Source: Rhodocyclaceae bacterium
Lineage (GTDB): Bacteria; Pseudomonadota; Gammaproteobacteria; Burkholderiales; Usitatibacteraceae
Direction of reading: 5' to 3'
Assembly (NCBI GenBank): GCA_020247395.1
Contig: JADCJC010000014.1
Span: forward strand, 62,001-126,000
Length of the DNA stretch: 64,000 nucleotides
Positions 35,070 through 42,841 of the stretch are shown one piece after another (position 1 is the first letter of the stretch; each line of letters opens with the position of its first letter). The position numbers and the translations under genes were made by a program. The notes below the pieces were generated by a model. That model saw nothing but the letters and a program-made list of their open reading frames with translations. It was not told the origin of the DNA and did no database searches.

Positions 35070-35798
35070 ATGAAAATGGTTCGCGATACGACCGGTAGAT
35101 TCGCACAACGCCCTCACTACGAGCCGAGCGAGCTTGATCGTGAATGCGAGCAAATTGTTTCTAACTACCTCAGGCGAAAGCACGGGCACGTCGTTTTTCC
35201 CTTGGATACTGACGACTTGACCGCGCTCATCGAGCAAGAGTCTGAAGATCTCGACCTTTATGCTGATCTTAGCGACTATGGCGAAGGTGTCGAGGGCGTA
35301 ACTATCTTCGCACCAGGAGGCAAGCCCAGCGTAAAAATCGCGCGAGAATTGTCCGAGGCGACTTCGCAGAATAGGTTGCGCACGTCGCTTTCGCATGAGT
35401 TCGGACACGTCCACTTTCACAGTTACTTGTTCGATACCTCTTTGCGAAACATGGATCTATTCGCAAACGACCAGGCAAGTCGGGCCGGCCAAGAGCTAGG
35501 CCGAGAGCAAGTGTGTAAGCGAGATTCCATGGTCAATGCCGCGCAGTCTGACTGGATGGAATGGCAGGCGGGTCATGTGTGTGGTGCCATGCTTATGCCA
35601 GTCACAGTTCTGAAGGACTTTTTGCAAGAAGAGTTCTCATCACAAATTCTATCGGCTGGAACCAGTATCGATGCAAAGATGCGTGCCGAGGTGATTAATG
35701 TCGTCGCTTCCTACTTCCTTGTGTCAAAGGAAGCCGCGACAGTCCGCCTTCTTCGGCTGAAGTTTTTGCCGGAGAGCAGTTTCACGCCGTCACTTTGA
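35070..35798 (+). CDS. ImmA/IrrE family metallo-endopeptidase
   Basis: A 242-residue M78-type peptidase. The zinc site is HEFGH (109-113) with the following FHSYLF, and the WMEWQAGHVCGAMLMP segment fits the family's third-ligand helix. Members cleave XRE repressors to derepress mobile elements or stress genes. It is six bases downstream of an XRE regulator, the natural substrate, and is followed by a strong terminator. Confidence 0.88.
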   Translation: MKMVRDTTGRFAQRPHYEPSELDRECEQIVSNYLRRKHGHVVFPLDTDDLTALIEQESEDLDLYADLSDYGEGVEGVTIFAPGGKPSVKIARELSEATSQNRLRTSLSHEFGHVHFHSYLFDTSLRNMDLFANDQASRAGQELGREQVCKRDSMVNAAQSDWMEWQAGHVCGAMLMPVTVLKDFLQEEFSSQILSAGTSIDAKMRAEVINVVASYFLVSKEAATVRLLRLKFLPESSFTPSL

Positions 35799-35803
35799 AT
35801 CAA

Positions 35804-35827
35804 GGGGCTTGCGGCCCCATTTTTTTT
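35804..35827 (+). terminator. Rho-independent terminator of the XRE/ImmA operon
   Basis: GGGGC-TTGCG-GCCCC is followed by A and eight Ts, beginning six bases after the ImmA stop codon. Confidence 0.9.
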
Positions 35828-35836
35828 ATGTTGAAA

Positions 35837-35870
35837 TACGCAAATCCGCGTATCCGCGTATTGGCATACG
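35837..35870. promoter_or_regulatory. Repeated (T/C)ACGCA / CGCGTA half-sites before the small YjzC-like gene
   Basis: TACGCA at 35837, tandem CCGCGTAT steps at 35846 and 35854, and CATACG at 35865 resemble the operator half-sites before the XRE regulator. They sit 50-80 bases upstream of the 59-residue gene, where they could control its promoter. Confidence 0.5.
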
Positions 35871-35919
35871 TGGTGGCGACTCAATTTCTTTGTTTCTTTA
35901 ACCCAATAGGGAGCTAATC

Positions 35920-36099
35920 ATGAGCAAGAAGCCAGGCACCAACACGGGCAGTCAAGGTGGAATTTTTCAAGAGGTCGGACCCAAAGGCGGCAAGATACCT
36001 AATTTCGTAGCAGTACCGGACAACAAGCCGTTGCCGCCGACGACTAAGCCGGGGCACAGCTGGGATTCTGTAAAGACCACTCCAGACAATAAGCGTTAA
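35920..36099 (+). CDS. Small YjzC-like protein
   Basis: A 59-residue protein starting MSKKPGTNTGSQGGIFQEVG and ending PPTTKPGHSWDSVKTTPDNK. The pattern of an early P-G-x-N, GGIFQEVGPKGG and a late KPGHSW is that of a small conserved family related to YjzC; function unknown. AATAGGGAG lies just upstream of the ATG. Its promoter carries repeats like those of the XRE/ImmA operon, so it may be a target of that pair. 36100-36300 shows no other gene. Confidence 0.75.
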   Translation: MSKKPGTNTGSQGGIFQEVGPKGGKIPNFVAVPDNKPLPPTTKPGHSWDSVKTTPDNKR

Positions 36100-36300
36100 G
36101 CCAGACAGGGCGCAGTGAGCGAGTGCTATGAAAGCGAAATTTCGAAGAGATCACGCCAGCTCCGGGATAACAGTGTAGGCAAATCTGTGTGGGCAGGTGA
36201 CGCTCAAGACGAGTGGTTGTCAGCTAGGATTGGTTGCCTTCCTCGAGCGCGATTCACCGGCAAAACGATTTGTTTTTGATTGAAAGCTGAGGTCTTAGAA

Positions 36301-36753
36301 ATGTTTCAGACTCGAAAAATTTCTTCCGTTGTGGAGCGCGAGCTTTGGGGAAGAGCAGCTGGCCGATGTCAGTTTGGAGGATGCAATCGCCTGCTCTACA
36401 GGTCGCCGATCACCCAAGAGACTGTCAACATATCCGAGAAAGCACACATTTATTCGTTCTCAAAAAATGGCCCGCGAGGACAAGGAAAGCTCGCCGGCAA
36501 CACAGCGGCGCTAAACGAGATTGAGAACCTCATCTTGGTATGCCACGATTGTCACAGAACTATAGATCAGCACGATGATGGCGATCGGTACTCGGTTGAC
36601 GTTGTACGCCAATTCAAGGCAGACCATGAGCGTCGAATAGCGTTTGTCAGCGGCATTGATGCGGACAAAAAGTCGGCAGTCATTCTCTACGGCGCAAATA
36701 TTGGCGACGAAGCGTCCCCATTGAGGGCAATGCAAGCCTACAACGCGATGACA
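36301..36753 (+). pseudogene. CBASS effector Cap5-like (HNH-SAVED), truncated after the HNH domain
   Basis: From ATG 36301 the frame gives an HNH nuclease domain: CQFGGC (C23, C28), a KAHIYSFS His, and ENLILVCHDCHRTID with the metal-binding CxxCH. Helices and the HERRIAFV segment follow, then the start of a SAVED-type domain (VILYGANIGDEASPL). The family match stops at about 36750. Cap5 proteins degrade DNA after binding a cyclic oligonucleotide through SAVED; here the sensor is missing, so it should be inactive. The frame stays open to 36909 but those residues are a wrong-frame reading of the next gene. Confidence 0.72.
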
Positions 36754-37170
36754 TACCTATTTATCGTTGGAAGACTCCTCTGCAGCAGGCCGTACAGCTG
36801 CTTAAGCGTCATCGAGATATCATGTTTGCGGACAGCGCCGATCGTAAACCCATCTCCATCATCATTACCACCCTTGCGGCCCAATCCTACGATGGTTCGT
36901 CAGACCTAGCGATAGCGCTAGAGACGATACTCCGCACGATGGGTTCAAAGATTCGGGCATCGCATCCGCGGGTTCCAAACCCAGTCAATCCTGTTGAAGA
37001 CTTTGCCGATAAGTGGCCGACACCAGAAGGTCGGAGGTTGCATCTTGAAGAAAACTTCTTCACATGGTTGCGCCAAGCGCAAAGTGACTTTGGAACACTC
37101 GCAACATCGGGAGACCGAAAACATCTTGCAGAAATTGCCGCATTGCGAATTGGCGTGACTCTTGCCCCGA
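36747..37170 (+). pseudogene. CD-NTase (cGAS/DncV-like) C-terminal half, left part
   Basis: In the third frame the sequence reads DDIPIYRWKTPLQQAVQLLK, RHRDIMF, KPISIIITTLAAQSY and PRVPNPVNPVEDFADKW, the conserved C-terminal helical half of bacterial CD-NTases. The N-terminal nucleotidyltransferase part with the GS...DxD metal site is absent: its place is taken by the Cap5-like fragment, joined out of frame near 36750. The gene is then broken at 37170 by an IS21 element; its final residues resume at 39735. Confidence 0.75.
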
Positions 37171-37233
37171 TGGCCACTTCAAATTCCCCCACTTATGGCC
37201 GCCCAAATTCCCCCGGGCAGGACGCGTTGATTA

Positions 37234-38004
37234 TTAGTTGACGGACGGGTTTTGTGCAATGCGGGCGGCGGCTTCTTTTAGCCGATAGCTCTTGCCTTCG
37301 AATTCGAGTAGATGTGAGCGATGCATCAATCGGTCGAGGATTGTGCCGGCCATGGTGGTGTCACCCAAGTATTTCCCCCAGTCTTGTACGACGCGATTGG
37401 ACGTCACCACGACGCTGCGCCGAAGCTTATAGCGTTGGTGTACCAGCGTTTGCAGCGCCTCAGCGGCGCTATCGCTGATGCGCCGTGCCAGAAACAGATC
37501 GTCGAGGACGACGAGGTCGGCGTCGAGCATTGGACGCAACTGGCGCTCCTGCTCAGCCGCACTGCCCAACGCATATTGGGCAAACACACTGTCGGCCTCC
37601 AGATACCGGACATCGTGGCCTTGCAGAGTCGCTTGATAGGCAATCGCCTTAGCGATATGACTCTTGCCCGTACCAGGCTTGCCGATGATCAGGGCATTCT
37701 CACCGGTGGTAATGAATTTAAGGGTGTGCAATTCAAAGCAGGCCTGACGCGGCAGTTTCGGGTTGAAGCGCCAGTCGAAGTCGGTGAGCGAGGCGCGTTC
37801 ATCGAGCCCTGACTTCTTGAAACGGCGTTCGATTAGCGTCGAGCGGCGTCGGTCCAGCTCATCTTGCAAGATCGAGGCAAAGGTATCGAGGAACGGTGCC
37901 TGGTTGGACTGGGCTTCAAGGATGCGGGTATCGAGGGTGGCGCGAATGCCGGACAGGCGCAGTTCACGCAAGGCGCGTTCGATTTCGTTCATGCTCATAC
38001 TCAT
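37234..38004 (-). CDS. istB: IS21-family helper ATPase
   Basis: A 256-residue DnaC-like AAA+ ATPase with Walker A GKPGTGKSHIA and Walker B VVLDDLFLA. IstB assembles on target DNA and stimulates the IstA transposase. Its start overlaps the istA stop (ATGA). Full length and apparently intact. Confidence 0.95.
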   Translation of the reverse strand: MSMSMNEIERALRELRLSGIRATLDTRILEAQSNQAPFLDTFASILQDELDRRRSTLIERRFKKSGLDERASLTDFDWRFNPKLPRQACFELHTLKFITTGENALIIGKPGTGKSHIAKAIAYQATLQGHDVRYLEADSVFAQYALGSAAEQERQLRPMLDADLVVLDDLFLARRISDSAAEALQTLVHQRYKLRRSVVVTSNRVVQDWGKYLGDTTMAGTILDRLMHRSHLLEFEGKSYRLKEAAARIAQNPSVN

Positions 38005-39584
38005 GCGGCAGACTCCTTCAGGTTGAGGGATAAATCGGCGCTGGTTTGCGCGCCTAGGGTAAACAGATCCGCGTAATCATTGCCCTCGCGGATCAGCCGA
38101 TGCTGCTGGGTGAGCACCAATTCGCCCTGCACCGGCGTGTCAATGGCGGCCAAGGCCTCGGCAAGCAGCCGCTCGGTCAGGGCGCGAATGTGGGTGTAAC
38201 TCAAGACGCCATTGTCGAGCGCCATGGCACAGGCGGTGTCAATCAAGCGCCGGGGAAAACGCTTGGTGAGCGAGACGATTCCCCACAGACGGCGCTGACC
38301 AACACGTCCCTCTTGGGCGAACAGGCGCTGGCAGAGTTGCTCGGTGGCCGGCCCGATCGCCTTGGCCTGCCGGAGGATATGGTGGGTTTCGCGCGAGGGA
38401 TTGAAGGGACGCTCATCATTGGGCAGGATCACACTGCCGGGTCGCTCGCAGCGCGGGTGCGTGCGCAGCAAGGCTTGTGAATGTCGGTCACGGATTTCGA
38501 GATGATGGCTAAACAGGCGGACCAGAACACGACTGCCGATACAGGCCGGACGGGCAGCATAGCTACTGTGATCGACCCGAACACAGCTGTCATCGCAGAC
38601 GGTGCGCTCGAATTCTTTGAAGTATTGGAAGCCTTGCAGCGGTAAGGGCTTGAGGGCCAAACGCTCTTCCTGGAACATCGCTTCGACCTGACGCTTGGCA
38701 CTGCCGTGAATGCGTTGCGCCGCCCATTTCGTTTCCCAGTGTTCGAGGAATTCGTTTTGTGCCTCGATTGATTCGAAGCGGCGTCCCTTGAGCGCCGTGC
38801 TCTGGGTATGCTGAATCGCGTTCTCAACAGTGCCTTTGCGATTGGGGTCTCGTACCCGCGCCGGGTCAGCAACCGCACCGTAGTGCGCAAGCACGGCCGC
38901 ATAGACCGGGTTTAGTGCCGGTTCGTACAGATCAGGCGTGATGACACCTTCCTTGAGGTTATCCAGAACCACATAGAGGGCGACACCGCCAAAGTATCGC
39001 CAGGCCTGTTCGTGCAACTGCGCCCACGTTTCCTGGCTCGATTTCCACACGACGCGGCGGAAACTGCGCCGCGAATAGCGCAAGGTCATGACGAACAGGC
39101 GTGGCCGCCGATAGCGGTCGGTACCCGGATAACGGGTTAGCGCACCTTCGCCGTAATCGACTTGCACCTCTTCGCCGGCGGCGAATTCAAGGCGGTCAAA
39201 CTGGGCGGGATCTTGCGAGACGAGGGTGGCGGCGAATCGCTTGACGCTGTTATAACCGGCATTAAAGCCGAACTGATCGACGAGGTCCTGATAGATGGCG
39301 GTGAAATTGCGGCGCAAGTGCAGCTGCGCTTGGATAAAGGCGCGATGGGGCTCACAGGCCGATACTGATTGGCGGGTTGGTGCCGGCGGCTGGGATGGAG
39401 GAATTTGCGTCGGCGAACCGGTGGCCACCCCGGGGGAATTTGCCGCATTGGCCGCAAAACGGCGCTGAAGCGTACGTATGGTCTTCCGGTCTATCCTAGT
39501 GATGCGCGCGATCTCACGTTGGCTCTCGCCAGCAGCTAGAAGCGTAAATACGGTTGTTTGCAGATGTGGCTTCAAGACGTTCAC
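38001..39584 (-). CDS. istA: IS21-family transposase
   Basis: A 527-residue DDE transposase with an N-terminal helix-turn-helix (GESQREIARITRIDRKTIRT) and an integrase core: Asp in EVQVDYGEG, Asp in VVLDNLKEG and Glu in KGTVENAIQ. It lies at the normal place and orientation with istB and appears intact. Confidence 0.95.
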   Translation of the reverse strand: MNVLKPHLQTTVFTLLAAGESQREIARITRIDRKTIRTLQRRFAANAANSPGVATGSPTQIPPSQPPAPTRQSVSACEPHRAFIQAQLHLRRNFTAIYQDLVDQFGFNAGYNSVKRFAATLVSQDPAQFDRLEFAAGEEVQVDYGEGALTRYPGTDRYRRPRLFVMTLRYSRRSFRRVVWKSSQETWAQLHEQAWRYFGGVALYVVLDNLKEGVITPDLYEPALNPVYAAVLAHYGAVADPARVRDPNRKGTVENAIQHTQSTALKGRRFESIEAQNEFLEHWETKWAAQRIHGSAKRQVEAMFQEERLALKPLPLQGFQYFKEFERTVCDDSCVRVDHSSYAARPACIGSRVLVRLFSHHLEIRDRHSQALLRTHPRCERPGSVILPNDERPFNPSRETHHILRQAKAIGPATEQLCQRLFAQEGRVGQRRLWGIVSLTKRFPRRLIDTACAMALDNGVLSYTHIRALTERLLAEALAAIDTPVQGELVLTQQHRLIREGNDYADLFTLGAQTSADLSLNLKESAA

Positions 39585-39734
39585 TCCATACCCCTTCGTT
39601 GGTTCGAAGGGGGAAGATACGTCCTGCCAGTGTGGCTCCCGATGAGCTAAGAACCGGCGCAGAATTACGCCGCTAATCGCTCAGCAAGGTGGGGGAATTT
39701 GAAGTGGCCAAGGGTGGGGGAATTTGACCGGCCA

Positions 39735-39837
39735 ACGGGGTCTTGGAACGGCGGTGCCGATAGAGGCGGCTGTTGCGAGCGCTCCACATCCCGCTCAGGT
39801 GCAGATTGTCGCCCCTGCTAGGCCTTGGCATGTCTAA
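39735..39837 (+). pseudogene. CD-NTase C-terminal tail, right part beyond the IS21 element
   Basis: Directly after the IS21 end one frame reads RGLGTAVPIEAAVASA and ends APARPWHV-stop at 39835-39837. A Pro/Ala-rich tail ending in a short RPW-type motif is typical of CD-NTases from operons with E2-type conjugation enzymes, in which this tail is what gets attached to targets. The stop overlaps the E2-like start (CATGTCTAA), the spacing of a real operon junction. Confidence 0.6.
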
Positions 39838-40467
39838 TTTGCTAGCTGAAATTGACACATTGCTTCTTGCATATCTGGGATGGCCCGCGGCCCTGGAAAC
39901 GGAGATGGTCTGGAGATCGCCGGGAATTTTGACTTTTATGCGCAATCGGTTGGAGGCCCATCAATTACCGAGCGGTTCCTTCTGAGAATTGTCATACCGC
40001 GCGATTTTCCGAAGACTCTGCCAGTGGTGTACGAAAAGGGAGGACGTATTCCGCCCACCGGCTCGTTTCACGTTAACAGCGACGGGTCTCTCTGTTTAGG
40101 GTCTCCGTTAAGGCTCCGATGGATGCTCTCGAAGGCGCCGACGCTTGTTTCTTTCGCAGAGTTGTGTGTCGTTCCGTGTCTTTACGCAGTTGGTCTTAGA
40201 CTCGCGCAGGGAGGCCAATTCATTTTTGGCGAGCTAGCGCACGGTCGCAGAGGTGAGTTCGACGATTACGTCGAGCTGCTCCAGCTCCAGTCACTTCGCG
40301 ATGCGCGCACTGCAATCGTTTATCTTTCAAGAAAAAAGCGGTGCGCTAACAAGAAACCGTGTCCTTGCGGCTGCGGCCTCCGCTTGGGATTGTGTCGCTT
40401 TAACTCACGCCTGCGTGAATTTCGTGCACTCGCACCACGCTCTTGGTATCGGGAACTTCTCACCTAG
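39830..40467 (+). pseudogene. E2 (ubiquitin-conjugating)-like CBASS protein with a frameshift
   Basis: The start MSNLLAEIDTLLLAYLGWP is in one frame. From about 39899 the rest is one frame over: GDGLEIAGNFDFYAQ, ERFLLRIVIPRDFPKTLPVV, then FHVNSDGSLCLGSP, where the Cys matches the E2 active site, and a C-terminal KKPCPCGCGLRLGLC metal motif. Restoring one A at 39897-39899 joins the frames, and the length of 638 bases (3n-1) agrees. Alternatively ATG 39880 starts a shorter protein. In type II-short CBASS an E2 alone conjugates the CD-NTase tail. No E1 or JAB gene is present. Confidence 0.65.
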
Positions 40468-40634
40468 ACTAATTCGTCTTGCGGGACATGGGGCAGGCTT
40501 CCTCGGGTCAGCAACTGACGCGCTGCCTCTGTTTGATAGTTGACATGAACCCCCTCCTCAGGAGGCATACTTAGAGTTGCAACTCCGAATGCGCTAATGA
40601 GTTTCTGTCGTCGATCATGGATAGCCTGCATGGA

Positions 40635-42581
40635 TCAAAATGGTCGATTTATCAGTAAATGCCCTTCCGGGGTAATTGACTTAGTCCTCGGTTCGATTGT
40701 ACAAACGTGCCACCATGTTCCCACGCCGGTATCAGGTGCCGTGAACTTCCGTTCTAGGTCACCGATCCGAAGGGACACAAACGCCTCGGCATTACAAAGC
40801 GACGGTATTTCGGAGTAGTTGTGTACGTAGATGTCGTAGCTCTCGGCCCCCCACGTGTTGATGTGGAGATATTCATTGCCAGGTGCCGTTCTCTCGTCTT
40901 CTGAGAGCTCAATATCCATCGAGACGTCAATTCTTCTCGAAAAGGAAATCGTATGTACATCCTGGCTCGTCGTGAGAAGCGCGTACAAGTCAAGGTCTCT
41001 CAACGGTGCCATCCATGAGAGGTGGACCGTTCCTCCTTCTACCCAAGGCTGTTCCGCTTTTACCGGTGCGGGCACCGTTTTTTCGATTATTTCCTTTAAA
41101 AGGTCTGAGGCTCCTGCTGGCTTGAAATGTTCCAGAAAGATCACACGACCTCGCGCCGAGGGCTCGATTTTCTCAGCCAAGCTTGTGCCGATTGGACCAT
41201 AGTTGACAAGCGCGACCACTGCGTCGGGGCAAGACACAGCGTAATCGTTTGCAGCTTCCGAAAAGTTTCGATTGCTGGCCTTCTTGTACTGCTTACACTC
41301 GACTACAAGGCAAGTAGACGTCGGCTCCTCTTCATTCCTTGGGGACAAAATTCGATAGTCGGGCTGAATTGATTGTTTGCGATATCGACTGTTTTTTCGC
41401 AACAGCTTTGTTCTCAGTTCCGACCAAAGCGTGTAGTAGCCCTCTGCTGTTTCGATCCTTGCAAGGCGCGACCCGGCAAAGCCAAAATTCAATTTGCCAT
41501 TTTCGGTATGAAACTCGACCCGCCTAGGCGCCAACCCTGCGACAATTTGCGTAGACACCCAGACAGAATACACAGCGCTCCGCTGTTTCCAAACCGGTAA
41601 CTGAAAAACATCGCGCAATACTTTCTCAAACCCATCAATCAACATCTCTGAGCGAGGCAAAGCAGCTATGAGGCTAGAAACGTTGTTGCTGATGCGTGCC
41701 GCTTCCACTTGCCGAGCGACGCCCGACATATCTAGTAATCGCCGCTTGGCTAGCCGAATCTGGCTGACTATTCCGACCGGCCAGAAATCGCTCTCAACGT
41801 GGGCAATCGTGCGCAAAAAATTGAAATCCGCATCGTCTTGATCGACGTCGCGTCCGTAGCCCCCCTCAGCAGCGAATTTCTTGAGCAGCGCATTGTGATC
41901 CGGTGCAAGACTCCGACAGGACTGCACGAACCAATCTACTACGCTATAGGCTAGTTCTGCAACTTCATCGAAAACAGAATCGCCAACAGGCTCGTACCTT
42001 GGTGGATCTACAAAACCTGGCTTCTTCCGATAGAGATCATCCCACGGATCACTAATCGGCTGGCCGAAGCTTTTCGATTCATCTGCAAATGCGCCCCGTA
42101 GTTCCCAGAGCGATTTGCTGTCCCAAGCTGGGATGACGACACGGACAGATGCTGCTCGAAGCTCTTCTTCCCACTCCCGGAATTGGTCGAGCGTCGCAAG
42201 AAGCGACTGGTCCAACTCTTCGGATTTAAGAGCGACGCTGAGTATCTTGTCTTGCGCACTCGCATTTGCAGTATCTAGCATTGCGTATATTTCCCGCAGC
42301 ATTTGCGCGAAAGGTTGCAACGTTGCAAAGAAGGCATTGAGCAACACTGCAGTAGACACTTTTGAACCTTGAAGTTGAGAGGCAAGCGACTTAGTGTCGT
42401 CGCCGAACAGTACTTTCGAAATGTCGCTTTCCAACGCACGATCATAGCCAGGCTGGGGCTGATCCCCTTCCCACGCAAGTTGAAGGCCTCCCTCTTCGCA
42501 CAAAAAACTCCACATCTCAGCAGCGGATACGATTGGACTTGTGTGTAGTTTTTGTGCAGCGCCCTTTGGGTTAGTTGGCAT
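40635..42581 (-). CDS. PD-(D/E)xK-like protein with a beta-sandwich C-terminal domain
   Basis: A 648-residue protein, last gene of a tight five-gene operon. Residues 1-330 are mostly helical and unrecognised. Around 400-470 a nuclease-like core is visible: QPDYRILSP, then TCLVVECKQYKKAS (E-C-K), then DAVVALVNYGPIG, consistent with PD-(D/E)xK. The last 130 residues (VHLSWMAPLRDLDLYALL, YDIYVHNYSE, WWHVCTIEP) look like a beta-sandwich of the DUF2135/YfaP kind. Both assignments are by motif only. It could be the DNA-targeting effector of the operon. Confidence 0.6.
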   Translation of the reverse strand: MPTNPKGAAQKLHTSPIVSAAEMWSFLCEEGGLQLAWEGDQPQPGYDRALESDISKVLFGDDTKSLASQLQGSKVSTAVLLNAFFATLQPFAQMLREIYAMLDTANASAQDKILSVALKSEELDQSLLATLDQFREWEEELRAASVRVVIPAWDSKSLWELRGAFADESKSFGQPISDPWDDLYRKKPGFVDPPRYEPVGDSVFDEVAELAYSVVDWFVQSCRSLAPDHNALLKKFAAEGGYGRDVDQDDADFNFLRTIAHVESDFWPVGIVSQIRLAKRRLLDMSGVARQVEAARISNNVSSLIAALPRSEMLIDGFEKVLRDVFQLPVWKQRSAVYSVWVSTQIVAGLAPRRVEFHTENGKLNFGFAGSRLARIETAEGYYTLWSELRTKLLRKNSRYRKQSIQPDYRILSPRNEEEPTSTCLVVECKQYKKASNRNFSEAANDYAVSCPDAVVALVNYGPIGTSLAEKIEPSARGRVIFLEHFKPAGASDLLKEIIEKTVPAPVKAEQPWVEGGTVHLSWMAPLRDLDLYALLTTSQDVHTISFSRRIDVSMDIELSEDERTAPGNEYLHINTWGAESYDIYVHNYSEIPSLCNAEAFVSLRIGDLERKFTAPDTGVGTWWHVCTIEPRTKSITPEGHLLINRPF

Positions 42582-42589
42582 TTGTCGAC

Positions 42590-42826
42590 CTATTCGCTAA
42601 ACGCAAGTACATACGAGCATCGGAAGAACGTCTGGCTAGAGGTGTGACTTAGCCGTGGTGGGCAATCTTGCACGTGGAAAGACTTGGTATTCAGTCGACG
42701 CTTTAGTTGAGACTGCAAGAAGGTATCTTCGCCCACTAGTGCGGCCTTTTTAATCGACGCAACGGTGAGCGAGCGATCTGAGGGCGACGAAAGATAGAAA
42801 AGATTGAGAAGCCTCAGTTTGACCAT
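42590..42826 (-). CDS. Small hypothetical protein in the metallopeptidase-patatin operon
   Basis: A 78-residue frame filling the gap between the patatin gene (15 bases) and the PD-(D/E)xK-like gene (8 bases). The middle (SLTVASIKKAALVGEDTFLQ) could be a small helical DNA-binding unit. No ribosome binding site is clear. Its position with operon-like spacing on both sides is the main support. Confidence 0.5.
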   Translation of the reverse strand: MVKLRLLNLFYLSSPSDRSLTVASIKKAALVGEDTFLQSQLKRRLNTKSFHVQDCPPRLSHTSSQTFFRCSYVLAFSE

Positions 42827-42841
42827 CAAACGCTTGTCCGG

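Larger units (their letters stand above)
37171..39734. mobile_element. IS21-family insertion sequence
   Basis: A 2564-bp element with istB and istA on the minus strand. Both ends carry two copies of a repeat around CAAATTCCCCC: TGGCCACTTCAAATTCCCCC and GCCCAAATTCCCCC on the left, and on the right, inverted, copies ending at GGCCA (39734). Ends are TG...CA as in IS21. The flanks (CCGA left, ACGG right) do not form a direct repeat, so the insertion may have been followed by a local deletion. It splits the CD-NTase gene. Confidence 0.88.

Noticed and set aside
36753-36909. Continuation of the HNH protein past residue 150
   Set aside because: In this interval another frame matches the CD-NTase, so the extra 50 residues are a wrong-frame reading after a deletion junction.
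37161-39744. Target-site duplication around the IS21 element
   Set aside because: The bases next to the TG...CA ends do not repeat (CCGA on the left, ACGG on the right).
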